The notes beneath the pieces were generated by a model that was not told the origin of the DNA, ran no database searches, and worked only from the letters and a program-made list of their open reading frames with translations. Shown piece after piece: positions 44,181 to 52,785 of a stretch of DNA of 64,000 nt. The position numbers and the translations under genes were made by a program. Numbering within the stretch: position 1 is the first letter of the stretch; each line of letters begins with the position of its first letter. The DNA comes from Desulfobacteraceae bacterium (GTDB taxonomy: Bacteria; Desulfobacterota; Desulfobacteria; Desulfobacterales; UBA5852), in the NCBI GenBank assembly GCA_014237395.1, contig JABZFP010000043.1:124001-188000 (forward strand), given 5' to 3'.

Positions 44181-44825
44181 TTGGTGGATCGTTACCGGCG
44201 CTGGCTCGACCGCAAAACGGCCGAGCGCTGTGCCAAAAATTTGAAGAGAAACGGCTTTGACGTGCGGCTTGTGCCGACCCCGGAAGCCGCCTGTCGCGAA
44301 ATGCTTGCGATGATAACCGAATTTGAAACATTCGGGATCGGCGGATCGGAAACCATTCGGCAAATCGGCATCATCAGCGAACTCAACGGCATGGGTAAAA
44401 CCATCCATGATCACTGGAAGCCGGACTTGAGTCCGGATGAGGTGCAGGCGGTGCGGCTCGACCAGGGCCGCTGCGATTGCTTCCTGTGCAGTGTCAACGC
44501 TGTTTCCGCCCAGGGTGAGATCGTCAATGTGGACGGCATCGGCAATCGTGTGACCGCCATGACTTACGGTCCCCGTAAGGTGATCGTTGTCGCCGGCGTC
44601 AACAAGATCATGCCGGATCTGACGCAAGCCCTAGAGCGGGTTCGCACGGTTGCCGGACCGATGCGCGCCAAGAGCCTGGGAATGGAAACCCCCTGTGCTG
44701 AGACCGGCGAATGCACGGACTGCCACTCTCCTCAGAGAATCTGCCGCATCACCACGATCTTGCACCGCCGTCCCATGCTGACCGATATATCGGTCGTCCT
44801 GGTCGGCACCCCGCTTGGATATTAG
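44181..44825 (+). CDS. LUD-domain protein (LutC/YkgG-like)
   Basis: 214 residues from a TTG at 44181 (AAGGGGAGG nine bases upstream); a GTG lies one codon later. Family features: FGIGGSETIRQIGIISEL, the cysteine pair CDCFLCSVNAVSAQGEIVNVDGIGNRV, and IVVAGVNKIMPDLTQALERVR. A C-terminal group of cysteines (CAETGECTDCHSPQRIC) might bind a metal cluster. LUD proteins are implicated in lactate oxidation, but lutA and lutB are not adjacent. Confidence 0.85.
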   Translation: MVDRYRRWLDRKTAERCAKNLKRNGFDVRLVPTPEAACREMLAMITEFETFGIGGSETIRQIGIISELNGMGKTIHDHWKPDLSPDEVQAVRLDQGRCDCFLCSVNAVSAQGEIVNVDGIGNRVTAMTYGPRKVIVVAGVNKIMPDLTQALERVRTVAGPMRAKSLGMETPCAETGECTDCHSPQRICRITTILHRRPMLTDISVVLVGTPLGY

Positions 44826-44871
44826 GCGGGTCCGCGCATTACGTGTCAGTGATAACGAGGCCCCCGATCCG

Positions 44872-45354
44872 ATGACGTCACGCCGACCGGTTATCGACCC
44901 TTTTTGGGAACGCCTGCCCTTGGCCGAGCTCAGCGCGGCCCAATGGGAAGCGCTTTGCGACCGGTGCGGGCGCTGCTGCCTGGAAAAACTGACCAACCGA
45001 CGCAACGGCAAGGTATATTACACCTCGATCGCCTGTACCCTGCTGGATACGGCCTCCTGTCAGTGCCGGGACTATCGCCACCGGCGCCGCACGGTGCCGC
45101 AATGCATCCAACTGACCCCTGACAATCTGCTGTCCTGCCGTTGGCTGCCCCGGACTTGCGCCTACCGCTTGCTGTGGGAGGGGAAACCGCTGCCCGCCTG
45201 GCACCCCCTGATTACCGGTACGCCCGATTCGGTGCATGACGCCGGCATTTCCATCCGCGGGCGCCGGTTGCATGCGATGCCGCCTCACGCCGATGAGATC
45301 GCGGCTTACATTGTGGATTGGGGCATCTGGAGTAAACGGGCCCGGGCTGACTAG
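44872..45354 (+). CDS. YcgN/YkgJ-type Cys-rich protein (UPF0260)
   Basis: 160 residues. The signature is CDRCGRCCLEKL near residue 29, then CTLLDTASCQCRDYRHR, CIQLTP and the tail W-x-P-x-x-CAYRLLWEG-x-x-L-x-x-WHPL. The family is thought to bind an Fe-S cluster or zinc through its CxxCxxCC and following cysteines. Its role is not known. It starts 46 bases after the LUD gene and may share its operon. Confidence 0.88.
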   Translation: MTSRRPVIDPFWERLPLAELSAAQWEALCDRCGRCCLEKLTNRRNGKVYYTSIACTLLDTASCQCRDYRHRRRTVPQCIQLTPDNLLSCRWLPRTCAYRLLWEGKPLPAWHPLITGTPDSVHDAGISIRGRRLHAMPPHADEIAAYIVDWGIWSKRARAD

Positions 45355-45539
45355 TCGCGGTCGTCCCCGCAGCGGCAGGCCTATCGACGGCAGTTGTCCG
45401 CCAAACGACACCTCACGGCGACTTGCCATGCCGGTCACCCGCTGGACCTTCCTTGCCATCCGTAAATACGGTCTTATTCTCCCGCGTGGTCCATGCTAAC
45501 GGGCCATAGCGCGATTGATAAAACCAAAGGAAATAATCC

Positions 45540-45734
45540 ATGAACCGCAGGGATCACTATAATAACGCTGAATTCATGTCTGTTCCGGAAGCAGCCCGCC
45601 ACCTGGGGGTCGGGCGAAAAATGGTCTACCAACTGCTCGACAGCGGCGCCCTGGCCTTTACACGGGAGCGGGGTGCTATTCGCATTCTGGCGGAAGCGGT
45701 CCACTCGTTTCGCGATGGTGGCCGTATGGCTTGA
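45540..45734 (+). CDS. Excisionase-type helix-turn-helix protein
   Basis: 64 residues; AAGGAAATAATCC before the ATG. MSVPEAARHLGVGRKMVYQLLDSGALAFTRERGAIRI is the HTH_17/excisionase pattern with its short wing. It probably binds DNA. No integrase or attachment site is visible nearby, so it is an orphan rather than part of a mobile element. It converges with the nuclease gene. Confidence 0.82.
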   Translation: MNRRDHYNNAEFMSVPEAARHLGVGRKMVYQLLDSGALAFTRERGAIRILAEAVHSFRDGGRMA

Positions 45735-45750
45735 TGTTTCGGTATGGATG

Positions 45751-46332
45751 TTAGCGCGGATGCTTCCAACGGATGGGCGAAATGTAAGCATCCCCTTGCT
45801 GCCACATGCCGGTGCGGGTTTTCCGGGCTTCGGCTTCGGTGGCAAGGTAGGGCGCCTTGGCAAAGCCGTCGGGTGTGCGCCCACGGTAAACCTCGGCCAG
45901 GCCGGCTTCGATCATGGCATGATTGATATCGCGGGATTCGGAATACACCACGGCCAGCAAGCGGTGATAGCGGTCTTCGCCATAGGCGACGAGGGTGACC
46001 GTTCGATTTAGGATAAGGCCGGCCAGGTGTCGCTGGGCTGCCCGGCTGTATGGCTGGCCGGGTTCGCCTTTGCCCTTGGAGGTTTCCGGGGCGTCAATGC
46101 CCAGGAGACGAATCACGTGGCGTTCGCCGGCTCCGGATACCAGGATGGTGTCCCCGTCATAAACCCGGAGGACGCGATAGGGTTCGGGGGGCGCGGCGCA
46201 GACGGTCCAAAATCTTCCGGTGGCGCCTATCCACAGGAGACCCACCGCGACCAGAACAGCATAGCGCCGGATCTGCCGCTGGAGGGAATGGATTCGGTCA
46301 GCAGCAGCCAATGTCCCCACAGCAGGCGGCAT
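45751..46332 (-). CDS. Thermonuclease (SNase)-like exported nuclease
   Basis: 193 residues from the ATG at 46332, preceded by AAGGGGAAAG. It overlaps the end of hgcB by 35 bases. A hydrophobic export or anchor segment (YAVLVAVGLLWIGATGRFWTVCA) leads to the OB-fold nuclease core. Active-site positions are VYDGDTILV, VIRLLGIDAPET and YGEDRYHRLLAVV, i.e. the Asp/Arg/Glu-type staphylococcal nuclease motifs. It cuts DNA or RNA with Ca2+ in the family. Its place behind hgcB suggests co-transcription, though no functional link to mercury is known. Confidence 0.88.
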   Translation of the reverse strand: MPPAVGTLAAADRIHSLQRQIRRYAVLVAVGLLWIGATGRFWTVCAAPPEPYRVLRVYDGDTILVSGAGERHVIRLLGIDAPETSKGKGEPGQPYSRAAQRHLAGLILNRTVTLVAYGEDRYHRLLAVVYSESRDINHAMIEAGLAEVYRGRTPDGFAKAPYLATEAEARKTRTGMWQQGDAYISPIRWKHPR

Positions 46333-46588
46333 CTTTCCCCTTGATCCAGGTTTGAATGACATAGGCGGCGCACCCGACACCCGGTTGAACGGTCAGGGCC
46401 TGCTGCTCACAGTTGCGCGCGCAGGCGCCGCATTCCATGCAGCGATCCCTGTTATGAACTCTGGCTTGCCGGCCTTCCATTGTGAATACGCTCTGGGGGC
46501 ATACCAGGGTGCAAGTCCGGCAGCCGTTGCAACGGGAGGCGTCATAGGTCAAGGTTCTGACGCCGGGTAAATAGGTCATCTCGCGCAT
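46298..46588 (-). CDS. hgcB: HgcB, ferredoxin of mercury methylation
   Basis: 96 residues; GGGAG lies nine bases before the ATG. Two [4Fe-4S] motifs: C20xxC23xxC26xxxC30 and C50xxC53xxC56xxxC60. C73 and the C-terminal cysteines C89-C90 and C95-C96 are also present. A conserved Cys near 73 and a vicinal C-terminal pair are known HgcB features that bind and hand over mercury. HgcB is thought to reduce the corrinoid of HgcA. The gene follows hgcA by 18 bases, which confirms the identification. Confidence 0.95.
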   Translation of the reverse strand: MREMTYLPGVRTLTYDASRCNGCRTCTLVCPQSVFTMEGRQARVHNRDRCMECGACARNCEQQALTVQPGVGCAAYVIQTWIKGKDAACCGDIGCC

Positions 46589-46606
46589 GTTTTTATTTCT
46601 CCCGGT

Positions 46607-47806
46607 CTATCCTGTCCAGACCGCTACCAGCCATCCGATCGTACCGATGCCCATCGTCATGACCTGGGCCGGTATGGCCCGCCGCATTTCTTTCTCCACG
46701 CCGGAAGGGGAGGTGAACGGTGTCGCTCCGGTGAAATTCATGGCCAGAAAGGAGCTTGTCGCCACGGTCAACAGGGCCAGGGCGACTCCCAGCCCGGCGG
46801 CCATCGGCGGGTATAGGATGAGATGGCCCAGTCCCGCAGCCGCCAGCCCGATACTGGCGCCTTTGACGGCAAACGCTTTTCCCGGCAGCCATGGAAGCAG
46901 GATCGGCGCCAGAACCGTGCCGCCGATGATCCCGAGGCCTCCCGCCGCCGCCCCCAGCATCATGAGGCCAACGACCGACGGTAGCGTTCCCTTGCCCAAC
47001 ATCCCCACGATCAGCGCTATGATTATGACAGCGCCTGTGGCCCATGCGCCGGGTTTGAGGGCGGCACTGATTTCCATCGGAATGAGGATCATCCGCTCCC
47101 TCAGTGTGAAACTGATGCGCCGCATGGTCGGCGAGGGGTTTTTCGGATTTTTGAGGAAGGCCTTCAAGTCGCTGGCACGAACAGGCCCCCAGATCACCCG
47201 AAAGCCGGTCCGCTGCCGGATGGCATGGCCGGCTACGCCGCTGGCGCCCAGTTGCGGCAGCACCAGGCGTCGATGGCTTACGATCTGATCAAGGTGGGTT
47301 GTGGTCAACCGGTGGACCAGTTCATCTGTCGCAAAGGTGCCCTTGCCTGCCGCGCACCAGACATTGACGCCGTTCGTATCCAAAACAAGAATCCAGGCAT
47401 CCAGACCGGACAACTCCGAGCGAAGGGCGTCCAGCGACAGTTTGTAGTTCGCCGTGACCAACACCGGTGCCTGTCGATCCGGTTGGCCGACAGCATAGAG
47501 CCCGGGATCCACGGCGTATTGATTGCGTTTCAGCCCCAAGCGGACTTTCAATCCGCCCCATCGATCCCGCAGGGTCAGCCGGATGCTCAGTCGGGGCACG
47601 GGCCCCACGGCAGATGATACCTCCCCCACAAAGCTTTGATCGCGATAGGATTTTCGTGCCGATAAGGTTTGGCCGGTAGGCCCGGCAGGTGGTCGAGGAC
47701 AGCAGGCATCCGACCCATGCTCCGGAACTTTAGAGAGGATCCCACGTCCGGACAGGGTGGCGGAAGGATCCGGCGGGATAACGGTTCCCTTGTGATATTG
47801 GATCAT
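46607..47806 (-). CDS. hgcA: HgcA, corrinoid mercury methyltransferase
   Basis: 399 residues from the ATG at 47806 (GGAAGAGAGG upstream). The cytoplasmic corrinoid domain (about 60-240) contains the diagnostic cap helix N148VWCAAGK155, where C151 is the cobalt ligand of the methyl-corrinoid. The domain is related to the corrinoid Fe-S protein of the acetyl-CoA pathway. The C-terminal part (about 250-399) has about five membrane segments. HgcA transfers a methyl group to Hg(II) to give methylmercury. The unit is arsR-hgcA-hgcB-nuclease, in that order. Confidence 0.96.
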   Translation of the reverse strand: MIQYHKGTVIPPDPSATLSGRGILSKVPEHGSDACCPRPPAGPTGQTLSARKSYRDQSFVGEVSSAVGPVPRLSIRLTLRDRWGGLKVRLGLKRNQYAVDPGLYAVGQPDRQAPVLVTANYKLSLDALRSELSGLDAWILVLDTNGVNVWCAAGKGTFATDELVHRLTTTHLDQIVSHRRLVLPQLGASGVAGHAIRQRTGFRVIWGPVRASDLKAFLKNPKNPSPTMRRISFTLRERMILIPMEISAALKPGAWATGAVIIIALIVGMLGKGTLPSVVGLMMLGAAAGGLGIIGGTVLAPILLPWLPGKAFAVKGASIGLAAAGLGHLILYPPMAAGLGVALALLTVATSSFLAMNFTGATPFTSPSGVEKEMRRAIPAQVMTMGIGTIGWLVAVWTG

Positions 47807-47825
47807 CAGGACCTCTCTTCCGGCG

Positions 47826-48149
47826 TCAGTCAATGAAGCGTCCGATACTGTTTTTAAAACAGGCCAACAACGGTCTGTTGAGACAATAACAAGTGCCGGG
47901 ACCTGCCACGGTGCCGATGACAACGCCAGCCTCCTTAAGCGTTTTCAAATGCTGGCTGACGGTGGATTGGGCCAGGGGCAGACGGGTGACCAATTCGCCG
48001 CAAAAGCATTGTTTTTCCGCTTTCAGGAATTGGATGATCTGCATGCGGATGGGATGTCCCATGGCTTTGCAAATCCGGGCCAATTCATCTCGAGGAAGGC
48101 GTGAATGGTCCGTATTGTCGGTCTTTCCAAAGGGGTTTATCATTGACAT
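47826..48149 (-). CDS. ArsR-family metalloregulator of the hgc operon
   Basis: 107 residues. The winged helix-turn-helix is RLPLAQSTVSQHLKTLKEAGVV. A CxC pair (C48, C50, KQCFCGEL) sits in the position of the ArsR metal(loid)-binding ELCVC-type motif, and further cysteines are C87, C89 and C97. It should repress until As, Hg or a similar soft metal binds. Its own operator overlaps the promoter upstream, and hgcA starts 19 bases after its stop. Two ATGs (48149, 48143) are possible starts. Confidence 0.93.
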   Translation of the reverse strand: MSMINPFGKTDNTDHSRLPRDELARICKAMGHPIRMQIIQFLKAEKQCFCGELVTRLPLAQSTVSQHLKTLKEAGVVIGTVAGPGTCYCLNRPLLACFKNSIGRFID

Positions 48150-48164
48150 GCGATTCTATTTTTG

Positions 48165-48207
48165 TTTATCGTAAAAAAACGATAAATGGTTCGGTGCAGA
48201 TTGTCAA
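48165..48207 (-). promoter_or_regulatory. ArsR operator on the arsR-hgcAB promoter
   Basis: On the minus strand the -35 is TTGACA (48207-48202) and the -10 is TATCGT (48184-48179), 17 bp apart. The inverted repeat TTTATCGT-N6-ACGATAAA (48165-48186; perfect 8-bp arms) covers the -10. Repressor binding would block RNA polymerase. Confidence 0.75.
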
Positions 48208-48377
48208 GCAAGACCAACCGCGTGCCGTTTTCAAATCGACGTCCAGCGGAGTGAATGGATAAGGGTGGCCGTCAGGAAATGTGGTCGTTCGGGGTCCATC
48301 TTGAGGCATCCTGGTGCCTTGGGGAGTATTTACCGTCAGGTCGATGTATCATTATCGGCGTAATCGAAAGAGGAAAC

Positions 48378-48857
48378 ATGTTTAATCTGCGCGACGTACT
48401 GGATATGGCCATTCAAATTGAACGAAACGGTGAAGCCGTCTATCGCAGCGCGCTGGCGCGCACGGAGGATCCGGAATTGATCGAAATGCTGACGTGGATG
48501 GCGACGGAGGAATCGCGTCATGCCGGTCATTTCAGCGATATCCGGCAGCGGATGACGATTGAAGGGGACAACATCCTGATGGATGAACTCGGCACCCTGA
48601 TGCTGGAAAACATCGTGGGCAATCGCAGTTTTTCCTTGGAAGACGTCGATTTTTCAAAAGTTGAAGAAGTGCAAGATTTACTGAAAATCATGATCCGGTT
48701 TGAAAAGGACACGGTGGGGTTTTATTATCTGTTCCGTGATTTTCTGACGGATGGGGATGAAAAAGCCTGCCTTGACGATATTATCGCGGATGAAGAACAG
48801 CATATCCGCAAGCTGGAGGAATGCCGGGACAAGGACCTGGCCTGCCATCGGTCCTGA
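48378..48857 (+). CDS. Ferritin-like (rubrerythrin-type) protein
   Basis: 159 residues; AAAGAGGAAAC before the ATG. Four-helix bundle with di-iron ligands in ERNGEAVYRSAL, ATEESRHAGHF (ExxH), EKDTVGFYYLFRDF and ADEEQHIRKLEE (ExxH). No rubredoxin domain. It probably detoxifies peroxide or stores or handles iron. It stands divergent from the arsR-hgc unit. Confidence 0.9.
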   Translation: MFNLRDVLDMAIQIERNGEAVYRSALARTEDPELIEMLTWMATEESRHAGHFSDIRQRMTIEGDNILMDELGTLMLENIVGNRSFSLEDVDFSKVEEVQDLLKIMIRFEKDTVGFYYLFRDFLTDGDEKACLDDIIADEEQHIRKLEECRDKDLACHRS

Positions 48858-48887
48858 ATTGGCCCGTGCTCATGGGCGATGCCCACC

Positions 48888-49487
48888 CTATGGGGTTTCG
48901 TGCTGGCGATAATGCACGATAAGTTCATCGACCGACTGACCGTTGGGGGCCATCGCCACCGGATTGATCTCCAAAAGCGCTTCCCAGGCGCGGATCGCGC
49001 CTTCCCGGTCGTCGAGATCGTGCAGCAGCACAATTCCTTTGTTGAAGTGCGCGTTTTCAAGTTTCGGATCAATGGCGATGGCGCGCTCAAATTCGCGCAC
49101 GGCATCTTCCGGGCGGTTGGCCCGCCGGTACATGATTCCCAGATCCGTCCGCACCGGGGCATTGTCGGGCTGCAGGGCCAAGGCTTTTTCATAGGCCTCG
49201 ATCGCTTCCGGCACGGCATTGCGGTCGAAATTCAAGTGCCCGAGCTGGATCCAGGAGGCCACATCATTGGGGTCCTGGCGAACTTTATCCGTCAGGGCCT
49301 GGAGCATTTGGGCCCGTCCGTCATCTTGTGGCATGCCGCCTGACTGGCCCCCCGGCAGCCCTGAACTCGTTTTGTATATCCCGAAAACGAGTCCGCCGAA
49401 AAAACCCACCATCAGGGCCACCACAATCGATGTCACCAGCGTCTGCTGGGATACATTCGAACTGCCGGGAGAGGTTTTTTTCGCCAT
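48888..49487 (-). CDS. TPR protein with N-terminal membrane anchor
   Basis: 199 residues. A hydrophobic segment at 18-37 (VTSIVVALMVGFFGGLVFGI) precedes a soluble domain with three tetratricopeptide repeats (for example ASWIQLGHLNFDRNAVPEAIEAYEKALALQPDNAPVRTDLGIMYRRANRPEDAVREFERAIAIDPK). The layout resembles CcmH/NrfG-type assembly factors, but no cytochrome c maturation genes are adjacent. Probably a periplasm-facing scaffold. Confidence 0.85.
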   Translation of the reverse strand: MAKKTSPGSSNVSQQTLVTSIVVALMVGFFGGLVFGIYKTSSGLPGGQSGGMPQDDGRAQMLQALTDKVRQDPNDVASWIQLGHLNFDRNAVPEAIEAYEKALALQPDNAPVRTDLGIMYRRANRPEDAVREFERAIAIDPKLENAHFNKGIVLLHDLDDREGAIRAWEALLEINPVAMAPNGQSVDELIVHYRQHETP

Positions 49488-49790
49488 TGATAGCTCCTTA
49501 TGATGGTGCCCTCGTACCGATCAGTTGCGAATACCGGAGAGGGGCATGCGGTTTAAGTCGGCGGCTGAGCGACGTGGGTTTGTTTTGCCTCTTGGATTTG
49601 GCCGGTCAAAGACAATAAGCAGGCGGCGTCCCTAAATCAAGTCGGCTATTTTCATGCGGTTGACGACGCATCATGGTTTTTCTAAGATGTCGGCTCACGC
49701 GCCGTGCGTGTGGCGGTGATTCAGGCAAGTCGACATTGCTGGCGCATCAGACGCCTTTGTTGATACCTCAGAACAGGGAGATCGAAAAAA

Positions 49791-50789
49791 ATGCCGCCGA
49801 CTCTCAATCCCGGACGCCTGCTGGGGCTTTCCGGTTCTTACTGGCAGACCTGTGCGCTGCATGCCGGCGTTAAATTGGGACTGTTTACCGCCATTGGCCG
49901 GCATGCGCGCTCCGCGGAACAGGTTGCGGCGATGATGGATGCCGACCCGCGCGCCGTCACCATGTTAATGAATGCACTGGTGGCAATGGCACTCCTGAAA
50001 AAGGAGGGAGGCCAGTATGCCAACACGGATGAAAGCCGCCTGTTTCTGGATGAATCCTCAGAAACATACCAGGGGCATATCATTCTCCATCACCACCAGT
50101 TGATGGCGTCGTGGGCGGATCTGGAAAAAGCCGTGCGGACCGGGCGCCCGGTGCGCGCGCGTTCGTCTCTCCAGGATGACGAAGCCCGCCGCCATTTCCT
50201 GCTGGGGATGTTCAATCTTGCCATGGGGCTGGCCCCCCGTGTGGCTGCGGCACTGAACCTGACCGGCCGCCGCCGCTTGCTGGACCTCGGAGGCGGTCCC
50301 GGCACCTACGCCATTCACTTTTGTCAATTTCAGCCCGACATGCAGGCCGTCGTATTCGATCTCCCCGGCACGCGGCCCTTTGCCGAAGATACCATTGCGC
50401 GCTTCGGACTATCGGACCGAATCAAATTTGTCTCCGGCGACTACCTTGAGACACCGTTGCCGGGTCGTTACGACATGATCTGGGTCTCCCACATCCTGCA
50501 TGCCGAAAATCCGGCCAATTGCCGGCGCATCATTCGCAAAGCGGTCGATGCGCTCGATGCCGGCGGCAGCTTGATCATTCACGATTTTTTTCTGCATGAC
50601 ACCCTGGACGCTCCGCTTTTCCCGACCCTTTTTGCACTGAACATGCTGCTGGGAACCGAGGGGGGGCAAGCCTATTCCCAGGCGCAGGTCGAAGTCATGC
50701 TTAAGGAGGCCGGGCTTCAGCGCATCGAACGCCTTCCCCTTGATTCACCCAATGATTCCGGATTGTTGATTGGGTATCGGTCATCCTGA
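49791..50789 (+). CDS. SAM-dependent O-methyltransferase (acetylserotonin OMT-type)
   Basis: 332 residues. The N-terminal winged helix (about 10-85) serves for dimerisation. The SAM fold begins at LLDLGGGPGTYAIHFC. It continues through AVVFDLPGT, FVSGDYLETPLPGRYDMIWVSHILH and GGSLIIHDFFL. These are features of the O-methyltransferase-2 family. The substrate is unknown; it has no pathway genes nearby. Confidence 0.92.
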   Translation: MPPTLNPGRLLGLSGSYWQTCALHAGVKLGLFTAIGRHARSAEQVAAMMDADPRAVTMLMNALVAMALLKKEGGQYANTDESRLFLDESSETYQGHIILHHHQLMASWADLEKAVRTGRPVRARSSLQDDEARRHFLLGMFNLAMGLAPRVAAALNLTGRRRLLDLGGGPGTYAIHFCQFQPDMQAVVFDLPGTRPFAEDTIARFGLSDRIKFVSGDYLETPLPGRYDMIWVSHILHAENPANCRRIIRKAVDALDAGGSLIIHDFFLHDTLDAPLFPTLFALNMLLGTEGGQAYSQAQVEVMLKEAGLQRIERLPLDSPNDSGLLIGYRSS

Positions 50790-50825
50790 TGATGAAGGGA
50801 TGCATCGCTGCCCGGATGGCATGGT

Positions 50826-51119
50826 CTATTGATGTTTGAGTCCATGGGCTTCCTTGAACCGATGCCATTCCTCGTGGCTGAGACCGTTGTCCTGGTCGGC
50901 ATCGATAATCTCGAAAACCTTCATATCGGCCTGCGGAAAATACGCTTCAAATTCCGCTTGTGACACCTGGCCGTCCTGGTTGGTATCCATGTCGCCGAAA
51001 TGAGCGTTGTAGCTCGCTGGATCCGGCATGGCGGATTGATGGTATGAGCCGCCTGAATGGCAGGCACTCAAGAGCAACACAAGCATGATGAGCCAGACTG
51101 TTTTGGTGATTCGTGTCAT
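50826..51119 (-). CDS. EF-hand lipoprotein
   Basis: 97 residues. Signal peptide with lipobox LVLLLSAC, so it is lipid-anchored. Two EF-hand loops follow: DTNQDGQVSQAE (canonical 12-residue loop) and DADQDNGLSHEE (Asn replaces Gly at loop position 6). It should bind calcium. GGAGGG lies 12 bases before the ATG. Function unknown. Confidence 0.9.
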   Translation of the reverse strand: MTRITKTVWLIMLVLLLSACHSGGSYHQSAMPDPASYNAHFGDMDTNQDGQVSQAEFEAYFPQADMKVFEIIDADQDNGLSHEEWHRFKEAHGLKHQ

Positions 51120-51505
51120 TTTTGCTTTTATCCCTCCGTGGTTTAAGTTTCGTCGCGGGCGACGCTGGAATACCCGTTTGCGGTGCCGTTATGCTGATAA
51201 TGTTAAGACCTCGGCCACTATCGTCAATGACGCCGCGTGTGCGACAGAATCCCGCCGGGTTTGCGCGGCAGCATGACGCTCTTCCGGTTGCAGGCCGGAG
51301 ACGGCCGCGATATCCATGGATTTCCGGCGTGCCGCCATGCTTCGCGGTGGGCTAATGCATGCTCGTGCGGTGGGGGATTACTGAATGTGTAAACCCGGCG
51401 GCCGGGAGATTCCATGTTGCAGTGTGAGGGGCAAAAATGTAAAAAGAGGTCAACGTCAAGGTTTTAGTGGACGCCAGGACGCTGGCAAGCGGTTGATAGA
51501 CGGGT
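51120..51505. other. Gene-free stretch
   Basis: 386 bases with no supported gene. A short stem CCCGG-CGG-CCGGG lies near 51395-51410. No known riboswitch pattern was recognised. Confidence 0.4.
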
Positions 51506-51754
51506 GTGTCGGGAAAGGGAAAGGCTTTGATAATCAAAAGAGCTGACGTCAGCGCGCGTGGAGAGCGATACAGTGGTGTCGTAACATTGACCCTGGTGAA
51601 AGAACCGGATGGCTGGACCTACAATGTCGATGGCATGCCGGACGAACGATTTTTACTGACCTGGCGAGCCAAAACGCCGGAAGGGGCGTCGCGTAAATTG
51701 CAGGATGTATACGACCCCAAGGACTGGCAACTGACGGTCACGGAGACCGTGTGA
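51506..51754 (+). CDS. Small protein translationally coupled to arginase
   Basis: 82 residues from GTG 51506; a TTG at 51527 with GGGAAAGG upstream is the alternative start. The sequence is beta-rich (YSGVVTLTLVKEPDGWTYNVDGMPDERFLLTWRAKTPEGASRKLQDVYDPKDWQLTV). Its TGA overlaps the arginase GTG start (GTGTGA region), so the two are expressed together. No family is recognised. A role in the arginase pathway is only suggested by the overlap. Confidence 0.62.
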   Translation: MSGKGKALIIKRADVSARGERYSGVVTLTLVKEPDGWTYNVDGMPDERFLLTWRAKTPEGASRKLQDVYDPKDWQLTVTETV

Positions 51755-52668
51755 TTTCGCCCTCGCGCGACATTGATATCATCGGATTTCCCATGGACCT
51801 GGGGGCCAATCGCCGTGGTGTGGATATGGGGCCTTCAGCCCTGCGGATCGCCGGGCTGGAAGAGAAACTGACCGCTCTGGGCTATAGGGTCCATGACCAA
51901 GGCGATATCGTGATCGGTATCAAGGAATGCCAGAAAATCATCAACCCGCGTTTGAAATACATGGATGAAATCGTGCGCACGGCGGCCATCCTCAGTAACC
52001 GGGTCGCCTCCTCACTGGACCGCGGGCACCTGCCGCTCTGCATTGGAGGGGATCATTCCATGGCGCTGGGCTCCATCGCCGGTGTCGCTGCTCACTGCCG
52101 CAACCAAGGCCATGAACTTGGCGTTATCTGGCTGGATGCCCATGCCGATGCCAATACGGATGATACGACCCCATCCGGGAATATTCATGGAATGGTGGCG
52201 GCGGCAGCTTTAGGGGTGGGCCATCCGGAATTGACCGGCATCGGCGGTTTTTCGCCGAAACTGGCCCCCCGGCATTTTGCCATTGTGGGTGTCCGGAGCA
52301 TCGATCCAGCCGAAAAGGACAATATCCAACAGTTGGGGGTACCCATTTACACCATGACGGATATCGATCGCCGCGGGATGGATGCCGTGATGACCGAGGT
52401 GCTGCAGCGCCTGAAGGCTGTCGATCATATTCATGTCAGTTTTGACCTGGACTGTGTCGATCCGGCTGTTGCCGTCGGGGTGGGCACACCCGTTACCGGC
52501 GGATTGACCTACCGGGAAGCGCATCTGTGTATGGAAACCATTGCCGACCACGGCAGCATGCATTCCATGGATGTGGTCGAAGTCAATCCCATTTTGGATA
52601 TTCGCAACCAGAGCGCCCGGTTAGCCAGTGATCTGGTGGCGTCGGGCCTGGGCCAGCGAATTCTTTAG
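51751..52668 (+). CDS. rocF: Arginase
   Basis: 305 residues, start GTG. Metal motifs: GGDHS, DAHADANT and SFDLDCVDPAVAVGVGTPVTGG, plus the C-terminal VEVNPILD. The opening DIDIIGFPMDLGANRRGVDMGPSALR is the arginase N-terminus, which favours arginase over agmatinase or formiminoglutamase. It hydrolyses arginine to ornithine and urea using two Mn2+. No urease or ornithine-pathway genes are nearby. Confidence 0.92.
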   Translation: MISPSRDIDIIGFPMDLGANRRGVDMGPSALRIAGLEEKLTALGYRVHDQGDIVIGIKECQKIINPRLKYMDEIVRTAAILSNRVASSLDRGHLPLCIGGDHSMALGSIAGVAAHCRNQGHELGVIWLDAHADANTDDTTPSGNIHGMVAAAALGVGHPELTGIGGFSPKLAPRHFAIVGVRSIDPAEKDNIQQLGVPIYTMTDIDRRGMDAVMTEVLQRLKAVDHIHVSFDLDCVDPAVAVGVGTPVTGGLTYREAHLCMETIADHGSMHSMDVVEVNPILDIRNQSARLASDLVASGLGQRIL

Positions 52669-52785
52669 CGGCGTCCGAAAACCGCTTTCCCGGCATCGCC
52701 ATGCGCATTACCCGAACCGTCCACCGATCCATCGGGTCCCTCGAGGGCACTCACCTGTAACCCCCACCACAGAGAGGATGGGCTC

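Noticed and set aside
45540..45734. Excisionase-like gene as evidence for an integrated element
   Set aside because: No integrase, attachment repeats or tRNA gene lie nearby; base composition matches the neighbours.
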